11,249 nucleotides of DNA from an uncultured Clostridia bacterium. Lineage in GTDB: Bacteria > Bacillota > Clostridia > UMGS1883. This document shows positions 1 through 5,822 of this stretch, piece after piece (positions within the stretch are counted from its first letter, which is position 1; the number at the start of each line of letters is the position of its first letter). Location of the stretch: positions 1 to 11,249 of the forward strand of contig CAKSFM010000029.1 in NCBI GenBank assembly GCA_934454525.1. Direction: 5' to 3'. The position numbers were made by a program, and so were the translations under genes. The notes under the pieces are model-generated. The model had not been told where the DNA came from. It saw nothing but the letters and a program-made list of their open reading frames with translations, and searched no databases.

Positions 1-323
1 CTCTTTTTGAACTCGCAGACCCAATGCGCCGGAAAATTTTTGTTCAGATGTTATTGCAGGGTGAAGCAAGGCTGTCGGATTCCGAGCCTTTTTTAACGCA
101 GAAATTCGCAAAAAAGATGTTTAGCAGGGCAATACTTCCTTATCGGGCTGTGGCTAACTTACGCCACCTTTTTGCAAGGACTTATTATTCCCTGCAAAAA
201 GATATTGTAAGACTTGCTGATATACTCGGACATTCCAATATTAACACTACAAGAATTTACACTGCGGAAAGCGGAACAGAGCATATGAAACAGTTGCAAA
301 AGCTTGGCTTTTTGCGATGTTAA
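1..323 (+). CDS. Tyrosine recombinase (integrase/XerC-D type), C-terminal part only
   Basis: The frame is open to the left edge of the window (first whole codon at position 3), so this is the 3' end of a longer gene. The visible 107 residues match the catalytic C-terminus of tyrosine recombinases, which cut and rejoin DNA through a tyrosine. The box NLRHLFAR carries the second catalytic Arg and following His, and GHSNINTTRIY carries the third-box His and the nucleophilic Tyr, followed by a typical short tail ending in LGFLRC. One oddity is that the usual HxLR box reads AxLR (AVANLRH), so the first His is replaced by Ala, which could weaken activity. No phage or conjugation genes follow on the right; any mobile element it serves would lie to the left, or the gene is a remnant. 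The family call is firm; the specific element is unknown. Confidence 0.85.
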   Translation, partial: LFELADPMRRKIFVQMLLQGEARLSDSEPFLTQKFAKKMFSRAILPYRAVANLRHLFARTYYSLQKDIVRLADILGHSNINTTRIYTAESGTEHMKQLQKLGFLRC

Positions 324-379
324 AAACACAACATAATTGCGATTATGTTGTGCCTGCCCAAAAAAAGATATACTTATCT
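322..379 (-). ncRNA. Candidate short RNA of about 58 nt
   Basis: A consensus-like minus-strand promoter (413-386) and a minus-strand hairpin plus T5 (352-322) bracket a transcript of roughly 58 nt. Its 5' end can form a small stem (AGATA/TATCT, about 379-366) followed by seven U residues, and its 3' end is the 11-bp terminator hairpin. There is no reading frame of note. It would end close to, or just beyond, the stop codon of the convergent recombinase gene, so read-through would be antisense to that gene. This is inference from promoter and terminator placement only. Confidence 0.3.
327..352 (-). terminator. Perfect 11-bp hairpin, terminator-like only on the minus strand
   Basis: Positions 327-337 and 342-352 are exact inverted repeats around the loop TGCG. 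On the + strand the hairpin is followed by CCTGCCC and then A residues, so it is a poor terminator for the recombinase. On the minus strand it is followed by five T residues (326-322), the arrangement expected of a Rho-independent terminator. No minus-strand protein gene feeds into it. Confidence 0.5.
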
Positions 380-385
380 ACATAC

Positions 386-413
386 ATTTTATCAGAAAAA
401 GTCGAATTGTCAA
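386..413 (-). promoter_or_regulatory. Minus-strand sigma-A promoter with extended -10
   Basis: Read on the minus strand, 413-408 is TTGACA, then 16 bases, then TAAAAT at 391-386. The -10 is preceded by TGA, giving an extended -10 (TGn). The predicted start lies near 379. The only thing downstream before the minus-strand hairpin at 352-327 is about 27 bases of T-rich sequence. This is a match to consensus seen by eye; activity is not shown. Confidence 0.5.
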
Positions 414-470
414 TAGTTTGCGATTTCTTTCCTGTTTATCAAAACACCGCACTTTGGAGCTTTTAATCTA

Positions 471-499
471 TTGACAAAAACAGTGCGGCAAGGTATAAT
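471..499 (+). promoter_or_regulatory. Consensus sigma-A promoter of the lysyl-tRNA synthetase gene
   Basis: TTGACA at 471-476 and TATAAT at 494-499 are both perfect consensus hexamers with the ideal 17-base spacing. The predicted start is near 506, leaving a leader of about 30 bases, too short for a T-box. A Shine-Dalgarno AAAGGA (521-526) sits nine bases before the ATG at 536. The inverted pair CCGCACT (447-453) and AGTGCGG (482-488) straddles the -35 element and could be an operator or chance. Confidence 0.85.
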
Positions 500-535
500 A
501 AAAAAGAATGTAACTCGTAAAAAGGATGATGATAA

Positions 536-2557
536 ATGCATTGGTCGGAAGAAATTGCAAAAAAGATAATACAGCGCAACCCCGATAAGGAGGAGTATGT
601 CTGCGCGGCAGGGATAAGTCCGTCCGGATCGATTCACATCGGTAATTTCCGCGATGTGGCAACAAGCTACTTTGTTGTACGCGCACTGCGCAAAATGGGG
701 AAAAAGGCGAAACTGCTGTTTTCATGGGATGAATTTGACAGGCTGAGAAAAATTCCCGTAAACGTTGCAAAGGTTGACGGGAATATGGAAAAATATATTG
801 GGATGCCGTATGTTGACGTAAAAAATCCGTTCAGCGACAACCCGGACGCGAAAACCTATGCCGAGTATTTTGAGCAGGAATTTGAAAGCGCCGTTGTAAA
901 ATTCGGAATGGATATGGATTACCGTCACCAGGCGGAAATGTACAGAAGCGGAAAATATGTTGATTATATCCTGCTTGCTCTCAAAAAGCGCGGTGAGATT
1001 TTCGATATTCTCGACAGTCACCGCACACAGACGGCACAGGAGGGCGAGCGGGAGGCATACTACCCTGTGAGCATTTACTGCCCGAAGTGCGGGCGTGATA
1101 CCACAACCATCGATTCGCTTTCCGATGACTGCACGGTGGCACAGTATCACTGCAAATGCGGTCACAGCGGCACATTTGATTTCACGCGTGACTTCAACTG
1201 CAAGCTTGCATGGAAAGTTGACTGGCCGATGCGCTGGATGTATGAGGGGGTTGACTTTGAACCGGGCGGAAAGGATCATGCGGCGAAAAACGGCAGCTAC
1301 GACACTAGCAAGGACGTTTCGAAAAAGATTTTCGGCTATGACGCTCCTGTGTTTCAGGGTTATGAATTTATCGGAATAAAGGGAACAACGGGCAAAATGT
1401 CCGGCTCTTCCGGATTAAATCTCACGCCGGAAACGCTTCTTAAGCTTTATCAGCCGGAAATTATTCTTTGGCTTTATTCAAAAACAGAGCCGCTTAAGGC
1501 ATTCGACTTTTGCTTTGATGACGGAATCCTCCGCCAGTATTTTGAGTTCGACAAAATGTATAACGAATATATCTCCGGCAATGCGGACGAGCATACTTCG
1601 GCAATTATGTATAACACAACGGTTGATGACAGAAAGCTGAAAACCGTTCCGATGGGACTTTTGGTTCAGCTCGGCTCGGTTGTTAATTTTAATGTTCCGA
1701 TGCTTGAAATTGTGTTCGAAAAAATTGGCACACCCTATAAATATGAAGATTTTGCCGACAGACTTGAACGTGCGCGCTTCTGGCTTGAGCAGTGCGCTCC
1801 CGAAAACGTGAACAGGCTGCGTTCGCTCCGCGCATGGGAGCTTTACAATGGCTTCTCCGCGGAAGAAAAGGAAGAAATCAGGCTTCTTTGCGAATATCTT
1901 CACACGGACGGATATACTCTTGACGAGCTGAACAGTGAGCTTTATGCAATTCCGAAGCGCGTTCACAGCGATATAACGGACGAAAAACAGCTGAAAAAGC
2001 TTCAGGGCGCGTTTTTCAAAAATGTGTATAAATTGCTTATCGATAAGGAAAAAGGTCCGCGCCTTTATCTGTTCCTTTTTGCCGTTGATAAAGAAAGTTA
2101 CCTTAGATTGCTCGACTTTTCAACGCCGATGACCGAGGAGGAGAAGAATCCGCCCAAGGAGGAAGCTCCAAAGGAAGAGGAAAAGGAAGAGCGCGTTTAC
2201 GGCGAACCCGATGAGGTTAAGCCTATTAAGGAAGAAATCGATATAGATATGTTCTCAAAAATTGATTTGCGCGTGTGCAAAATTCTTAAGGCGAGCGAAA
2301 TCAGAAAATCGCACAACTGCCTGAAACTCACGCTTTCGGACGGACTTGACGAGCGCGTTATTGTTTCGAGCATTAAGCATGATTATACGATTGACGAGCT
2401 TGTCGGAAAGAAAATTATCGTTGTTGCAAACCTTAAGCCTGCGCGCTTCACCGGTGTTACAAGCAACGGTATGCTGCTTGCCGGAACGAATAATGCCTGC
2501 GGCTGCAAGGTCGTTTTCGTTGACGATTCCATCCCGGAGGGTACTCCCATTTGCTGA
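536..2557 (+). CDS. lysK: Class I lysyl-tRNA synthetase with C-terminal tRNA-binding (EMAPII/Trbp111-like) domain
   Basis: This cytoplasmic enzyme charges tRNA-Lys with lysine using ATP. The N-terminal 530 or so residues match the class I LysRS family, mainly archaeal and found in some bacteria: HIGN (34-37) is the HIGH motif, a zinc ribbon uses C182, C185, C206 and C208, GGKDHA precedes the anticodon side, and KMSGSSG (287-293) is the KMSKS loop, here with Gly in place of the usual Lys/Ser. A Glu/Lys/Pro-rich linker (about 538-568) leads to an OB-fold domain (about 570-673) with LRVCKIL, VANLKPARFTGV and SNGMLLA, typical of Trbp111 and the MetRS C-terminus. At 673 residues it is longer than ordinary class I LysRS (about 500-550). 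It has its own promoter, and no terminator is evident before the ferredoxin gene. The C-terminus alone would suggest MetRS, but the catalytic domain is clearly LysRS-I. Confidence 0.93.
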   Translation: MHWSEEIAKKIIQRNPDKEEYVCAAGISPSGSIHIGNFRDVATSYFVVRALRKMGKKAKLLFSWDEFDRLRKIPVNVAKVDGNMEKYIGMPYVDVKNPFSDNPDAKTYAEYFEQEFESAVVKFGMDMDYRHQAEMYRSGKYVDYILLALKKRGEIFDILDSHRTQTAQEGEREAYYPVSIYCPKCGRDTTTIDSLSDDCTVAQYHCKCGHSGTFDFTRDFNCKLAWKVDWPMRWMYEGVDFEPGGKDHAAKNGSYDTSKDVSKKIFGYDAPVFQGYEFIGIKGTTGKMSGSSGLNLTPETLLKLYQPEIILWLYSKTEPLKAFDFCFDDGILRQYFEFDKMYNEYISGNADEHTSAIMYNTTVDDRKLKTVPMGLLVQLGSVVNFNVPMLEIVFEKIGTPYKYEDFADRLERARFWLEQCAPENVNRLRSLRAWELYNGFSAEEKEEIRLLCEYLHTDGYTLDELNSELYAIPKRVHSDITDEKQLKKLQGAFFKNVYKLLIDKEKGPRLYLFLFAVDKESYLRLLDFSTPMTEEEKNPPKEEAPKEEEKEERVYGEPDEVKPIKEEIDIDMFSKIDLRVCKILKASEIRKSHNCLKLTLSDGLDERVIVSSIKHDYTIDELVGKKIIVVANLKPARFTGVTSNGMLLAGTNNACGCKVVFVDDSIPEGTPIC

Positions 2558-2581
2558 CAGCTAAAAATTTGCAAAAAAGTA

Positions 2582-2609
2582 TTGAAATTTGTATTTTTTA
2601 TGCTACAAT
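2582..2609 (+). promoter_or_regulatory. Promoter of the ferredoxin gene (extended -10)
   Basis: TTGAAA at 2582-2587 and TACAAT at 2604-2609 are separated by 16 bases, with TGC directly before the -10 hexamer (extended -10). The predicted start is near 2616, giving a leader of about 25 bases that contains the Shine-Dalgarno AAAGAGGTG (2626-2634). Confidence 0.7.
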
Positions 2610-2640
2610 GAAAATATAATTTATGAAAGAGGTGTTAAAC

Positions 2641-2814
2641 ATGGCTTATATCATCAATGATGATTGCATCAGCTGCGGCGCTTGTGCGGGCGAATGTCCC
2701 GTTGGCTGCATTTCTGAGGGTGACGGTAAATACGTGATTGATGCGGATCAGTGCATCGAGTGCGGAGCCTGCGCCGGAACATGCCCCGTTGGCGCTCCCA
2801 ATCCTGCAGAATAA
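2641..2814 (+). CDS. 2[4Fe-4S] ferredoxin, 57 residues
   Basis: This is a small clostridial-type ferredoxin that carries electrons between anaerobic redox enzymes in the cytoplasm. Two CxxCxxCxxxCP motifs are present: C9, C12, C15, C19 and C38, C41, C44, C48, each set binding one 4Fe-4S cluster with the classic crossed arrangement. The internal symmetry (CISCGACAGECPVG and CIECGACAGTCPVG) is the family's usual duplicated fold, and 57 residues is the normal length. The start is placed at 2641 because the Shine-Dalgarno AAAGAGGTG at 2626-2634 sits six bases before it; the upstream in-frame ATG at 2623 would put that site inside the gene. It has its own promoter, so it is probably monocistronic and well expressed. 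The electron donor and acceptor cannot be told from context. Confidence 0.96.
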   Translation: MAYIINDDCISCGACAGECPVGCISEGDGKYVIDADQCIECGACAGTCPVGAPNPAE

Positions 2815-2828
2815 TCGGAATTAAATGA

Positions 2829-2849
2829 AAGCCGCCGCTGCTGCGGCGG
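2829..2849 (+). repeat. GC hairpin, left copy of a 21-bp direct repeat (half of a split terminator)
   Basis: CCGCCGC and GCGGCGG (2832-2838 and 2843-2849) pair around the loop TGCT. The same 21 bases recur at 3104-3124. Upstream is A-rich (AATTAAATGAAA) but no T-run follows here, so the terminator tail that would match this A-rich arm is found only after the right copy. It lies just downstream of the ferredoxin stop codon. Confidence 0.8.
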
Positions 2850-3103
2850 TTCAGTGTGTCGATAAACTTATCGGCACACTGGCAGACGTTGAAAAAGGAA
2901 GGTAAATCTGTTCGGCGCGCACTCGTCGGCGTACAATGGTACGTTAGAGGACGCGCCGGACGGAAACAAGCAAAGGCCCTGAAAATTCGGGGTTTTTGGG
3001 GGGGGTCTGATTTGATTGTGGTTTGCTTTTGAATCAAAACCTCTTTAATTGATGTTATAAAAATTATAACCTGCTTGTGGTTGACCGACTTTTTCGACAG
3101 TCT
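2850..3103. mobile_element. 254-bp MITE-like non-coding insert with structured ends
   Basis: This 345-base gap between genes (2815-3159) has no credible reading frame. The segment lies between two identical 21-bp repeats. Its ends are imperfect inverted repeats: the left end reads TTCAGTGTGTCGATAAA and the right end, complemented and starting in the flanking repeat, reads TTAGACTGTCGAAAAA, sharing AG..TGTCGA.AAA. Inside are several hairpins: 2852-2881 (about 12 bp with one G-T pair), 2910-2961 (long, three-part), GGTTTG/CAAAACC (3020-3041), and GTTATAA/TTATAAC (3054-3070). There is also a run of eight G (2998-3005). Non-coding, structured, terminally inverted and flanked by direct repeats, it resembles a miniature transposable element. 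No transposase is in the window, and the family is not identified. Confidence 0.55.
2910..2961 (+). other. Long three-part hairpin inside the insert
   Basis: GTTCGGCGCG (2910-2919) pairs with CGCGCCGGAC (2952-2961) over ten pairs including one G-T. CTC/GAG (2922-2924, 2947-2949) extends it after a small bulge, and CGTAC/GTACG (2930-2934, 2939-2943) closes an AATG loop. As RNA this would be a stable rod of about 52 nt. It is not followed by a T-run, so it is not a terminator. It could be a folded RNA or a transposition signal; function unknown. Confidence 0.6.
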
Positions 3104-3131
3104 AAGCCGCCGCTGCTGCGGCGGCTTTCAT
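3104..3131 (+). terminator. GC hairpin, right copy, with T-rich tail
   Basis: This is the second copy of the 21-bp repeat (3104-3124). Here the hairpin GCCGCCGC-TGCT-GCGGCGGC is followed by TTTCATTTTAATTT, a usable terminator tail. Together with the A-rich arm left of the first copy (2821-2830), the two halves would rebuild one long symmetric terminator, which suggests that the original ferredoxin terminator was interrupted. Confidence 0.6.
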
Positions 3132-3159
3132 TTTAATTTATGTGGAGTGAAAAAATCAG

Positions 3160-3873
3160 TTGGTTTATGAATATGAAAAGGTCGAGGATCTCGGCTTAAA
3201 GGGATATAAGGTTATACAGAATAAGGACGGATTCTGCTTCGGGAGCGACGCGGTGCTCCTGGCACGTTTTGCCGCACCGAAAAAGGGTGCGCGTGTGCTT
3301 GATATGTGCACCGGAACAGGCATCATTCCCGTGCTGCTTTGGGGAATGAACGATTTGGCGGCAGAGGACGCAATCGAAATTGTTCCGGAGGTTGCCGGCA
3401 TGGCGGAAAGGACAATGCTTCTGAACGGACTGGAGGATAAAATCCGCGTCATCTGCGGCGATTTGAAAGACTGCGCTGAAATATACGGGCGGAACACATT
3501 CGACGCTGTTACGTGCAATCCGCCGTATATGAATTTCGGCGGCGGACTGATAAACCCGAAAGACAAGCTTGCGGTTGCGCGCCATGAAATTGCCTGCACA
3601 CTTGATGATGTGGTAAGGGTGAGCAAGGCAGTATTAAAGCCGTGCGGCAAGCTTTTTATGGTTCACCGCGCCGACAGGATGTGCGACGTTATTTCAACCT
3701 TCCGCAGGCACGGCATTGAGCCGAAGCGGCTGCAAATTGTTTATCCGTCGCCGGAAAAAGCGGCGTCACTCATTCTGATTGAGGGCGCGGAGGGCGGAAA
3801 ACCGTTTCTCAAGCTTGAAAAGCCGCTGTTTATGTATGACAGTGACGGCAATTACATTCAGTCCCTGAAATGA
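3160..3873 (+). CDS. trmN6: tRNA1(Val) adenine-37 N6-methyltransferase family protein (TrmN6/YabB)
   Basis: This is a SAM-dependent methyltransferase of the YfiC/TrmN6 family, which in E. coli methylates N6 of A37 in tRNA1-Val; substrate here is inferred. The 237 residues show the family N-terminus (GFCFGSDAVLLA, 24-35), SAM motif I DMCTGTGIIP (48-57), and the amino-methyltransferase motif NPPY at 120-123. Translation starts at TTG (3160): an in-frame stop at 3148-3150 excludes longer forms, no ATG fits, and GGAGTG at 3144-3149 is a good Shine-Dalgarno ten bases upstream. rsmI starts eight bases after the stop, the same pairing seen in Bacillus (yabB with yabC). No clear promoter is visible upstream; the MITE-like insert lies directly in that region and could have changed or supplied it. 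Confidence 0.88.
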   Translation: MVYEYEKVEDLGLKGYKVIQNKDGFCFGSDAVLLARFAAPKKGARVLDMCTGTGIIPVLLWGMNDLAAEDAIEIVPEVAGMAERTMLLNGLEDKIRVICGDLKDCAEIYGRNTFDAVTCNPPYMNFGGGLINPKDKLAVARHEIACTLDDVVRVSKAVLKPCGKLFMVHRADRMCDVISTFRRHGIEPKRLQIVYPSPEKAASLILIEGAEGGKPFLKLEKPLFMYDSDGNYIQSLK

Positions 3874-3881
3874 GGTAAAAC

Positions 3882-4721
3882 ATGAACGGAAAGCTATATC
3901 TTTGTGCAACGCCGATAGGGAATCTCGGCGATATTACATACCGCTGCGTTGAGGTTCTGAAAAGCGTTGACCTTATCGCCGCGGAGGACACGCGCCGAAC
4001 ACTTCAGCTCCTGAATCATCTGAATATCGAAAAGCCGCTGACGAGTTATTTTGAACATAACAGGCGCGAAAAGGGCGAATATCTGATAAATGAAATGAAA
4101 AGCGGAAAAAATATTGCGCTTGTGAGCGATGCGGGTACACCGGCAATCAGTGACCCCGGGGAGGATCTTGTGCAGCTCTGCGCGGAACACGGGGTGGACG
4201 TTGTGCCGATTCCCGGTGCGGTTGCAGGGATAAATGCGCTCATATCGAGCGGTCTTTCAACCGGCAGGTTTGCGTTTGAGGGATTTCTGACAGTTAATAA
4301 GCATGGCAGAGCGGAAATGCTTGAAAAGCTGAAAAACGAGGAACGCACCATGATTTTCTACGAAGCGCCGCATAAGCTTAATGCAACGCTGCGCGACATG
4401 GGGAAATATTTCGGAAACAGGAAAATTGCGCTCTGCCGCGAGCTGACGAAAATTCATGAGGAAATCCGCCGCACAACGCTGGAGGAGGCCGCAGCATATT
4501 ATGCAGAAAATCCGCCGCGCGGTGAGTTCGTTCTGGTTGTTGAGGGCAAAAATCCCGATGAGATAAAGGAAGAAAATGAACGCCGCTGGGCAGAAATGTC
4601 CGTTGCGGAGCATATTGCGGCATATCTTTCGCAAGGAATGACCGAGAAGGACGCAATCAAGGCAGCGGCTAAGGACCGCGGCGTTTCAAAGCGCGATATA
4701 TATAATGAATATAAAAGGTGA
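3882..4721 (+). CDS. rsmI: 16S rRNA (cytidine-1402 2'-O)-methyltransferase RsmI
   Basis: RsmI methylates the ribose of C1402 in the decoding centre of 16S rRNA, fine-tuning start-codon choice and fidelity. The 279 residues follow the family closely: an N-terminal LYLCATPIGNLGDIT, IAAEDTRRT (about 32-40), LVSDAGTPAISDPG (about 80-93), the SAM-binding IPGAVAGINALISSG, MIFYEAPHKL and LCRELTKIHEE, then a small C-terminal helical part ending RDIYNEYKR. It belongs to the tetrapyrrole-methylase fold. GAGG at 3872-3875 overlaps the preceding stop and serves as Shine-Dalgarno. Its own stop overlaps the GTG start of the next gene (GTGA at 4718-4721), indicating translational coupling with the zinc-ribbon membrane protein downstream. 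Confidence 0.95.
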   Translation: MNGKLYLCATPIGNLGDITYRCVEVLKSVDLIAAEDTRRTLQLLNHLNIEKPLTSYFEHNRREKGEYLINEMKSGKNIALVSDAGTPAISDPGEDLVQLCAEHGVDVVPIPGAVAGINALISSGLSTGRFAFEGFLTVNKHGRAEMLEKLKNEERTMIFYEAPHKLNATLRDMGKYFGNRKIALCRELTKIHEEIRRTTLEEAAAYYAENPPRGEFVLVVEGKNPDEIKEENERRWAEMSVAEHIAAYLSQGMTEKDAIKAAAKDRGVSKRDIYNEYKR

Positions 4722-5809
4722 GGAAGTGTGTTGTTACGGAAACTATTCAGAATTACAAATGCCCGTGCTGCGGCTCACCGCTGAGCTTTGACGGAAAAAC
4801 GCAGAACATGCACTGCAAATCCTGCGGAAACGATTTCTCCGCCGAAACGATGCAGCAGCTTGAGGGCGAAAACAAAAAATCGCATTACGATTGGGACAAT
4901 TACGAACCGCGCTCATTTTCCGAAGCCGAGCAGGGCGGCTTTGCAAGCTATACCTGCCCATCGTGCGGTGCGGAAATAACGGGCGATGATTCAATGGGTG
5001 CAACCGTTTGCCCTTACTGCGGAAATTCCACAATTGTTCAGGGAAAGTTTGAGGGCGCTGCGCGCCCCGACTATATCGTTCCGTTCAAAACGGACAAAAA
5101 AAGCGCAATGGAAGCGTTCGAAAATGCCTGCAAAAAAGCGCCGTTTCTTCCAAATGCGTTTAAGGACAGGAAGAAAATCAAGGAAATGTCAGGCGTTTAC
5201 GTTCCGTTCTGGATGTTCGACTGTGAGTGTGACGCTGACATAAGCTATAACGCTCAGCAGGTCAGCCACTGGAGCGACTCGCGCTATGATTATACGAAAG
5301 TTGACCATTTCCGTCTTATCCGCAGCGGAAGCATCGGATTTGAAAATATTCCGGCAGACGCTTCGAAAAAAACCGATGATACATATACAGAAGCTGTTGA
5401 ACCGTTTGATTGCAGCGAGGCGGTTGACTTTGCTCCCGGATATATTTCGGGATTCCTTGCCGAAAAGTATGATGTTTCGGCGGAGGAGCGCAAACAGCGC
5501 GCAAACGAGCGCGTCAAGCGTTCAACGGAGGAAATGTTCCGCTCAACGACGGGCGGATATTCGGCTGTTGAAACGGCAAGCTCATATATCGGGTTTTCGG
5601 GCGGCAAAATCAGATATGCACTTCTTCCGATATGGATGCTGAATATCAAATACGGCGATAAATCCTATCGCTATGCAATCAATGGGCAGACGGGCAAGGT
5701 TGCCGGAGATTATCCCGTTGACAAGCATAAAAAAAGAATGTTTTTCCTTAAAACCCTCGGAATTGCATATGCCGCGGCTGCGGTCATTGTGCTGCTTTTA
5801 CTTAAATAG
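4718..5809 (+). CDS. ydjG: Double zinc-ribbon protein with C-terminal membrane anchor (YdjG-like)
   Basis: The N-terminus holds two TFIIB-type zinc ribbons: C15/C18 with C33/C36, and C80/C83 with C98/C101. A middle domain of about 200 residues includes FKTDKKSAMEAF and GVYVPFWMFD, the family's characteristic stretch, and residues 341-363 form a single hydrophobic helix at the very C-terminus, a tail anchor. This layout matches Bacillus YdjG, which with YdjH helps recruit the SPFH protein YdjI and PspA to the membrane; the matching YdjH and YdjI types follow here. The start is GTG at 4718, overlapping the rsmI stop. The Shine-Dalgarno is poor (AAAGG touches the start), so re-initiation from rsmI is likely. 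The zinc ribbons are seen; DNA binding is not implied, as this family is membrane-associated. Confidence 0.8.
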   Translation: MRKCVVTETIQNYKCPCCGSPLSFDGKTQNMHCKSCGNDFSAETMQQLEGENKKSHYDWDNYEPRSFSEAEQGGFASYTCPSCGAEITGDDSMGATVCPYCGNSTIVQGKFEGAARPDYIVPFKTDKKSAMEAFENACKKAPFLPNAFKDRKKIKEMSGVYVPFWMFDCECDADISYNAQQVSHWSDSRYDYTKVDHFRLIRSGSIGFENIPADASKKTDDTYTEAVEPFDCSEAVDFAPGYISGFLAEKYDVSAEERKQRANERVKRSTEEMFRSTTGGYSAVETASSYIGFSGGKIRYALLPIWMLNIKYGDKSYRYAINGQTGKVAGDYPVDKHKKRMFFLKTLGIAYAAAAVIVLLLLK

Positions 5810-5822
5810 AGGGGGCGGAGAA

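Noticed and set aside
722..1279. Long minus-strand open frame (185 codons)
   Set aside because: It lies wholly inside the class I LysRS gene in another frame, has no recognisable protein signature and no Shine-Dalgarno site; it is a shadow.
2245..2557. Reading the synthetase as methionyl-tRNA synthetase
   Set aside because: Only the C-terminal tRNA-binding domain fits MetRS; the HIGN region, zinc ribbon spacing and GGKDHA/KMSGSS context match class I LysRS.
2623..2640. Earlier ATG start for the ferredoxin
   Set aside because: The Shine-Dalgarno site lies between this ATG and the one at 2641, and the ferredoxin family starts with MAY/MAH-type residues at the later codon.
2998..3005. Run of eight G as a phase-variable tract
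   Set aside because: It lies in non-coding sequence away from any promoter hexamers or reading frame, so length change would have no evident effect; it may also be an assembly-prone spot.
5673..5822. Fifty-codon N-terminal extension of the TPM protein
   Set aside because: It would overlap the end of the previous gene and hide a clear signal peptide beginning at 5823 just after a Shine-Dalgarno site.
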